Below are positions 57,666 to 64,000 of a DNA stretch of 64,000 bases, in pieces (position 1 is the stretch's first letter; every line of letters starts with the position of its first letter). Origin of the DNA: Nemopilema nomurai (Eukaryota; Cnidaria; Scyphozoa; Rhizostomeae; Rhizostomatidae); contig ML133456.1 of the NCBI GenBank assembly GCA_003864495.1, positions 1,675,255 through 1,739,254 on the forward strand. The letters run 5' to 3'. Both the position numbers and the translations under genes were made by a program. The notes under the pieces are model-generated. The model had not been told where the DNA came from, made no database searches, and saw nothing but the letters and a program-made list of their open reading frames with translations.

Positions 57666-59289
57666 CGGTATCCCTTAACGAATGATAAATGTCATGGATG
57701 ACATTAAAACTGAGGTTGAATATATTGTCATTTCGTGTTGTTGTATAAAGGATTGGGTTAAAATTAAATTGTGATGTTTTTAACTTGAGAATGACTTGTT
57801 GAGGTTATGAAAGGGAAATAGGGATTTGGATCTTTTAATATTATGGAATTATCTGTAATTTCTATTTCTCTTAGACCCAGGCACAGTTTCTATCCACATC
57901 ATAAGTTGTAGAGTTCACTTAGATTTATGCCTTTGGCGAGGGTCGAAGCTAGCAGCAAAGTAGAAGAGTTGTGATTCAGTAGTTAACTTTAAAACAAACT
58001 TTATCGTTAACTATTTCTTTTACTCAAACCATGGCATTAAGATAATGCAATGCAAAATCTAGTTTTAACACGAACGGGTAAGGTATTGCCTCATGGAATG
58101 TAGAATTGACATAAAAAGATGTCAAGAAAATGACAAGAATTAGCCAAATTGCACATGATGGACCAGTAAACTTTGAGTCGCAAGTGGTTTTCAGAAAAGA
58201 AATCAAAGTTGTTGCAAAAAGGGACAGGACTGATAACTGGTTTCTTGGAATGCAACGGAAAGAAATGCAGCTTCTGGTAGCATTTGATTCAAATGGTTTT
58301 CAAAATGATAAACCTATAAGTTTTGTGAAAAATATCGTATGTAAGCATGTATTGAGTCTGAAATACAGACAGAAAACTATTTTTAACGGATGATTACCAA
58401 AAGTTCAAGGGAACTTTCTTGTTATGATTTAGCTATGATTTTCTTAGCATTCAGACATGAAATTTTTGTACAGCTGTATAGAGAATGAATTTGATGAAAA
58501 TATCTGCAAGCTGGCCCAACTGTTACCATAGAGTATATGATAGTGATAATAAGAAAGCTAAATCTCCATTTCGAAGCAGTTACCCGGCAATTGAGTATCA
58601 ACAAACCATTATTTTGAGTTAAAATTTTGTTGGCTTTTCCCGAACTTTGGCTTGCTTTTTCGCTATTACAAGCCTTTTCTATATGGGTTTTTGATAGAAA
58701 TTTGGACAATCCAATAAGCGTTCAATGAATTCTTCAGGGGAACCACACCTGCCAAAAGAATCAGTAAATTTTTTCTGTAGTTTGAAAACTTTAGTTCAAA
58801 TTTTAGTAGGGATGAGGCTTCCTCACACCTCAGATATTCTTTCATTTTAAACTTACTATCCTATAAGAATCTGAGGTTAGTTTCTTCTTATTTTATCTTT
58901 GTTTTCTACAAGAAGGTATCTTGCGCAAAATTACTAAAATCCAAATCAGACCGAATTTCATCATTTAATGTTAAATTTCAATTACAATCTGTTCCCATTT
59001 GTAATCAACAGCTCAATTTTGCTATTCCAGCCACATATGTTATGTTGCTTAGAAATTGACCGATTTTGATGAAGTGTTCACTTGACCACGCCCCAATTTT
59101 CAGACCACACTCACCCGGGCCCCTCTCAGTTCTTCATGGCCGGTTAGAAATTCCGAGCCACTCCGCCACTGTTGGTGGTTCCTTATCCACTTGGTGATGC
59201 ATAGGTTTCTGCACTTCTAGATGTATGTCACATGTTGAAACTAGCACGCTGGAAGATTGAGGCATCCATAAAGATGGGAATAAAGTTAT
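57666..59289. other. No supported gene; inserted or replaced middle of the transposase
   Basis: AT-rich sequence. An open stretch at 58130-58393 (MTRISQIAHDGPVNFESQVV) is not recognised and has no splice support. Confidence 0.4.
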
Positions 59290-59590
59290 ATATGGCAGTA
59301 CATTATAGGGCTGCATAAGTTACAGAAGCTGAGGGAGTAAGCCTTCGAAATAATTAAAAAGGCTTCTGGGAATCAAGAATGTTGAAGGCATATTTCATGA
59401 ATGGGTTGAGCTAGAAAATTCACCGTTGAAATACCTTTTTACCGATAACCTGAGTCAATACCATCTTGAATTATTTGTTGGGTGCAATCAGGTCTTGTGG
59501 AGATTTAACAATAATCCCACTGCAAGGCAATTGACTGCAGCCTATAAGCGCTTATCATTGCCTAGCAGTTTTCAGAATGTCTTTGTATGA
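59290..59590 (+). pseudogene. THAP/P-element-type transposase, decayed, C-terminal piece
   Basis: Reads KYLFTDNLSQYHLELFVGC, then FNNNPTARQLTAAYKRL. In intact P-element/THAP9-like proteins the same part reads LSQDHLELFF followed by RGGFNNNPTARQF, so this is the end of the element begun at 57057. The frame is disrupted before it. Confidence 0.75.
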
Positions 59591-59699
59591 TTGAACAAAG
59601 TTAGGGCTCCTCTTTCAAGAAAAACTATCAACTTGCTCTCCCAGTCATGTTCTACATAGATTATTAAAGTTGTGAATTTGGTGAATCTCTTCTAGGTAT

Positions 59700-61263
59700 T
59701 TAAGTCTGCGTTTTGATCTAGATACCGATGCGTTTTTGCAATGTTGCGTGGTAAGAGCTCTTTGCTCCATCTTCAAACGAGATAACCACAGGAAAATTGG
59801 TTTAGGGAAAGGGGTGTTATCGTCGTTTGGGCTAGGGGGTTTAAAATGCTGCAGCCTAATATTTGATCGCTTGGTTTTGTATTTTCAAGTTTTGGAAAAG
59901 TATTATTTTAGTGTAGAATAGAGTGAAAATGCAAACTTGAATTATTACTAGAAATTATTGTGGCATGATTTTGTTTTCTGTTAAGACTTTGTGGACTAAA
60001 ATAATTTGCATGATGCCTTGTTACAAAGTGTATTTTTTAGAATAAAGTGGGTAAAGTCGCCCGAGAATTTGGCGAAGACATCTTTACTCTCATTTACGTC
60101 CATTTTTGTTCATTTGTCTGACTTTACACAAAGGTAATGAACTGAATAAAGCAAGCTCATAATCAAGGAACTGTATTTTCCTTTCTAAAAACTGCTAGAT
60201 GTGATGATCAAATGGAAATATAAGAAAATGCGATAGTCATTATATGAAACGAAGATCGTGTGGTCAGAGAGAAAACTTCACCTGACTGTTATTCTTAAGC
60301 CCCACTCCAGATGTGTTTTTCGACATACAGATTTCGTGTCTGTGAAATTCAATCGACCTCTCTTTTTATGATTAGCCTAACTACATTTATAGTTGCCTGT
60401 TTTAATCTAAACTCCATATTGTTCTTGGGTCTTGCTTTGCTTGGCCAAATTAAAATGGAATGGGACATCTTGAATACTCTTCTGCAGAAATCTAAAGATT
60501 TGTGCAAAACGCTTTTGTCAATTTATTAATTGACAGGGCAGAAATTGAAATGCGGTGTGGCTAAATGCAATTCAGTTAATCCCCTCACAAGAACCTACTT
60601 TTCTAGGGTTCAGGCTGAAATCAGTTCTTATTGGAAAGGTACTTGGATGAATTTAGGGGTACGAAGGTTCTTATTACCCATTCTCAGCCCATTCTCAACA
60701 AAAACATTGGCCATTACATAGGAGGTGATGTTCAGACTTTGACAGCTAACCAAGACAAATCATTTTTGTCAATTGCCCTCAATTGAAATCCATTCATAAA
60801 TATTTTCTTGAAAAATATGTGTATCAAAATAATTTAGTCTCTAATGTTTGCCGACTCTAATGATGTGGTGAAATTTGGAACAAAAGATGTTTTACAAACA
60901 GTGCTTCAGTTGGTATAAGTTGTTCTTCATATGTATTCTAAAAATTGTCTCTATTTTTCCCATTAGCGTAAGAACCTATTATATTTTCTCACACTGAAGC
61001 CGGTTCTTAATTACAAGATGCATGATTTCGGAAAACAGCCGACCAGGTTTTTGTTTCTGTAGTCCTTATAAGCAAAGATTCACTACTGTATTTGGCAAGA
61101 GTGCGAATAGAGCTAGTAAAAAGCTCGAGATGATGGAAAACTCTATACGAGCCTCGTAATCCTTTCGGCGGGTAAATTACAACAACAGCAACAACAACAG
61201 AAGCACTGCCTAAAATGGTAGCAGCGAAGGTTATGCCATGAAGTAAAAGAAATATGCCGGGCT
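59700..61263. repeat. Duplicated non-coding block, copy 2
   Basis: Second copy of 50082-51090, in the same orientation. About 0.5 kb (roughly 60555-61088) is extra relative to copy 1. The extra part starts with cacaagaacctacttttcta and ends with an inverted resemblance, tattaggttctta-like on the minus strand, so it may be a MITE insertion. A CAA/CAG microsatellite is at 61181-61200. Confidence 0.8.
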
Positions 61264-61279
61264 TCTAGTAGAAGGACTT

Positions 61280-62193
61280 TTGCTTTGGACTTCCTTAATT
61301 CTTTCGTGCTTTTCTTCCACTACATTTAGTAAATTATTCCTGTCCGATGTCATCTCATGGAGGCTGTAGGCTAGAATGGTTGAATCATCTTAAATATGTC
61401 CGCCTGCGCCTTCATTGCCTGTAGTTTTTTCTCACTTTCTTCGTTGACCTTTCTCTCCTCAGCGAGTTGCGTCTGAAGCTGGTGGACCATTTCTTTGAGG
61501 CTGCAGTTTTCCATTTTGAGACATTGGTTTTCCTTCTCGCCAATGTCTGGTTGAAGATCAAGGTCCGTCTTTGATCCATGCTCTTGTCTTTGAGCCCGAC
61601 TGTGTGCCTTCGATGACTTGCAACGAAGAGCTTGGAGGCTTGTAGCCGCGGCGTTTGGGCACCTTTGGTCCGGCCTTGGAAGTTCCACTGCAACAGGATT
61701 CTCAAATACCTGGAATGAATTTAGGGAATATTGAGTTTCAATCATTCTAATGAGCGTTGTTCGTTATGAAGAAGACTGATACATTAAGAAAGAGATTGGT
61801 GGAGCAGTTCACTCGCCTTGTTCAGCATTAGCATCATTCTGAAAAGCAATCCCACATGTCCTGTTGCAAGGGAGAAATTTGGATACACCTTCCCATTTGG
61901 GTTTTCTTGTTGCATGTTAAAGTAAAAATCCATCAACATATCTTGTGGTAAACGATTCTTACCTGCGATTGTTCTTGACACAGTTGGTGTTGCTGTTGTT
62001 CTGCTTGCAAACTATCAAGAAACTGTTCCTTCGCCATCTGTGATTTGGCCATCTGAGAGGACGAACGATTGCTTTCCTCTTTCCTGTCTGCCTCTTGCTG
62101 CCTCAAAGACGCAAGTTCGCCGTAAAGCATTTTCATTCTTTCTTTTTCTCTCAGTCGTCTCTTTTTTGTTCTTGATAATCCGGCATGAGACAT
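61280..62193 (-). pseudogene. Coiled-coil protein, copy B: 5' half only
   Basis: Exon 1 (62193-61963, 77 codons) is intact and almost identical to copy A (MSHAGLSRTKKRRLREKERM). Exon 2 starts at 61709 after a CAG acceptor and matches copy A until a one-base deletion near 61388 shifts the frame. Homology ends near 61280 inside the EVRAMAKAKL region, with an 11-base deletion before it. The whole 3' half, including most of the coiled coil and the Cys tail, is absent, and duplicated block copy 2 follows directly. The promoter is kept. If transcribed it could make only a truncated protein of about 200 residues. Confidence 0.8.
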
Positions 62194-62282
62194 TTTGATA
62201 TCGTAAGTTTCAGTGTTGGTAGTAATTAACAGCGTTTGCTATCGAATCGGAAACATTATGATGAAGGAGCTCGTTGCTTCGC

Positions 62283-62314
62283 ATTTATAGATATGATGCT
62301 CGATTGTGACGTCA
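62283..62314 (-). promoter_or_regulatory. Promoter of coiled-coil copy B: TATA box and CRE/ATF site
   Basis: TATAAAT (62289-62283, minus strand) and TGACGTCA (62307-62314) are at the same spacing as in copy A. Homology to copy A continues to about 62376 (A: 56514) and then stops abruptly. Confidence 0.55.
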
Positions 62315-63182
62315 AATTGATTAATTGTGAAAGCGAGGTTGTTGCCTCACTTTGAAAATGAGAACTGGACCCCAATCGTTAATCACTATTACTATTGTTG
62401 AAAAAAATAACATTGTTGTTGTTAAAATTGCATACTTTTCACTCTGATTTGCCACACTCACGTTTAAACGGTATCCTCAAGCTAGACTTCAAGTCATTGA
62501 ACAAGGCACTGATTTTCTTCTAGGACCTCTTTGCTTTGAATTTTTTTCAGTCGCAAAAGTTGCTCCTCAAATGATGTCACGTTTGCGCTTAGAATTGACA
62601 TCTCTTCATGCTTGCCAGGTTAATTTTGCAGAATATTTTGATACAGTATGTGGATTCTATTTCAAGGCGCCGTCAGACCTCTTATGAGAATTTGATAAAG
62701 TAGAATCATTCTCAAATCCCACTCTGCCGTTCAAGCCTCGTTCAGAGAAGCAAAACTTTCTCACGACTGTTGAAAAATAGTGAGGCTCTACTAAGGGACT
62801 GGATCATAGTAAAACATTCTAGACATCACGATTGAGGTGGAAAATATGATTTGCGTCGATATCATTTGTTGTTCATTGTCTCATTTTTAGTATTTTCTAA
62901 AGTTTTTTATTTCTCTTAGAATTGAACAATCTCAACAGAATCTGCTATTTTCCGGCAAAACTCTTCAGTGCTAATAGTTAACATCTTCATTATTCTCTTG
63001 GACAAGGAAATCTCGCCATTGGAGAAGGAATACTCGGATAAAAACTCATTTTTTCGATATGATAACCAATATAATTCACACTCAAATACGTCTTTACAAT
63101 AATTAAAATCGAAGAATAGTCTAGTAATACTAAAAACGAAGCAAGAAGTATTCTAAAATCTTCTCTAAAAGGTATCTTATAG

Positions 63183-64000
63183 TCATCTCCAACAGAGGAG
63201 TCTTGCAAAGCAGCCTCTACGCTTTCTTGATTGCAGTTGTTCAATCATGTGCTCTTTTTCTTCAGCACTTCTCTTCATTTCATCAATGACAGCTTTCAAT
63301 GAAGCAACCTCTTTGTTCTTCGCCTCCACAACGTTTCTCAAACTCTCACCATCCTTTGTCAAAGTTGTGTTGTGAGTTTTCAGGCTTGCACAATCCTCTT
63401 TGAGCTGCCCTATTTGTGCGAGAAAGGACGTTTGCGCATTCTTTCGATCTCTTCGTTCTGTCGAAAGGTTTTCCTGTGCCTTGGTTATCCCCTGGTTAAG
63501 AATCGCAATTCTCTCACTCAAGGTTCCATTGTTTTCTTTGTGACTTGTGCTGCTCTGCTTAAGCGCCTCGTATTGGTGGGTCAGGTTGTGCAGCCTCTCA
63601 TTCGTCGCAAGTTGATGCTGTTGTTGAAGCCTGCTCTCGTGCTCTACTTTGGCCACGTGGTCTTTCAGTTGCTGAATCTCATCATTGAGCGATTGAGCCT
63701 CTCTTTGTCTGGCCTCATTTTCGACATCGTCGATTATACCAGCGACAAATTTAGAAACTGTAAGATGCAGCTTCTGATCTTGCAGTTGGGCTTTGAGATT
63801 GCCAAGCTCTGTTTTGAGCTCTTTTCTCTCAATTTGCAAGCGATATGTTTTCACTTGCTCGTTGTATACTCTGACCTCCATCTGGTCAGCCATTTTCCTT
63901 AATTTGGCTTTGGCCATGGCTCGGACTTCCTTAATTCTTTCGTGCTTTTCTTCCACTACATTTAGTAAATTATTCCTGTCCGATGTCATCTCATGGAGGC
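63183..64000 (-). CDS. Coiled-coil protein, copy C (3' part; continues beyond the window)
   Basis: An uninterrupted frame from the window edge to a TGA at 63183, equivalent to the last 270 or so residues of copy A. About six replacements separate it from A (for example KVAD to KMAD, TVSNF to TVSKF, GCFSRLL to GCFARLL). The coiled coil and the basic Cys-containing end are kept, so this copy may be functional; its 5' half lies outside the window. Its 3' flank (about 62540-63182) is homologous to that of copy A (about 54000-54658), with small indels. Confidence 0.75.
   Translation of the reverse strand, partial: LHEMTSDRNNLLNVVEEKHERIKEVRAMAKAKLRKMADQMEVRVYNEQVKTYRLQIERKELKTELGNLKAQLQDQKLHLTVSKFVAGIIDDVENEARQREAQSLNDEIQQLKDHVAKVEHESRLQQQHQLATNERLHNLTHQYEALKQSSTSHKENNGTLSERIAILNQGITKAQENLSTERRDRKNAQTSFLAQIGQLKEDCASLKTHNTTLTKDGESLRNVVEAKNKEVASLKAVIDEMKRSAEEKEHMIEQLQSRKRRGCFARLLCWR

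Overview
This window is eukaryotic nuclear DNA, most likely from a non-bilaterian animal such as a cnidarian. It is AT-rich. Its genes are split by GT-AG introns of 0.1 to 5 kb, it has no operon-like packing, and it carries decayed DNA transposons, MITE-like elements and many small tandem repeats. The cnidarian assignment is an inference from gene and repeat style; no marker gene fixes it. All gene models were built by eye from splice sites, reading phase and protein similarity.

Layout. (1) 1-11 kb: the middle of an unidentified plus-strand gene. Four small phase-compatible exons (2284-6681) and perhaps one more (10919-10966) encode an acidic, coiled-coil-like protein; both gene ends are missing. 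(2) 11-22 kb: gene-poor. It holds a degenerate 14-bp minisatellite, MITE-like pieces, a duplicated 107-bp segment and a broken repeat-family protein gene (18863-20338). (3) 22-50 kb: two tandem plus-strand genes for SNX10/SNX11-type sorting nexins. Paralogue 1 (coding exons 28071-39042, possible alternative first exon at 22118) predicts 807 aa with a very long Ser- and acid-rich tail. Paralogue 2 (42009-49636) predicts 377 aa. All five coding introns lie at equivalent places with identical phases (0, 0, 2, 2, 1), so the pair arose by duplication. Both keep the phosphoinositide-binding residues of the PX domain and its helical extension, so both should act on endosomal or lysosomal membranes. 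(4) 50-64 kb: a region built by recent duplication. A minus-strand coiled-coil protein gene (A, 54659-56334, 464 aa) is complete. A second copy (B, about 61280-62193) keeps only the promoter and 5' half. A third (C, 63183 to the window end) shows only the 3' part. A non-coding block is also duplicated (50082-51090 and 59700-61263). Promoters A and B share a TATA box and a perfect TGACGTCA (CRE/ATF) site. A decayed THAP/P-element-type transposase lies between copies A and B.

The most notable items are the intron-for-intron SNX10/11 pair with strongly diverged tails, and the young coiled-coil gene family with a conserved CRE promoter and a basic, cysteine-containing C-terminus. No RNA gene other than a possible tRNA-derived SINE head was recognised, and there is no CRISPR array.
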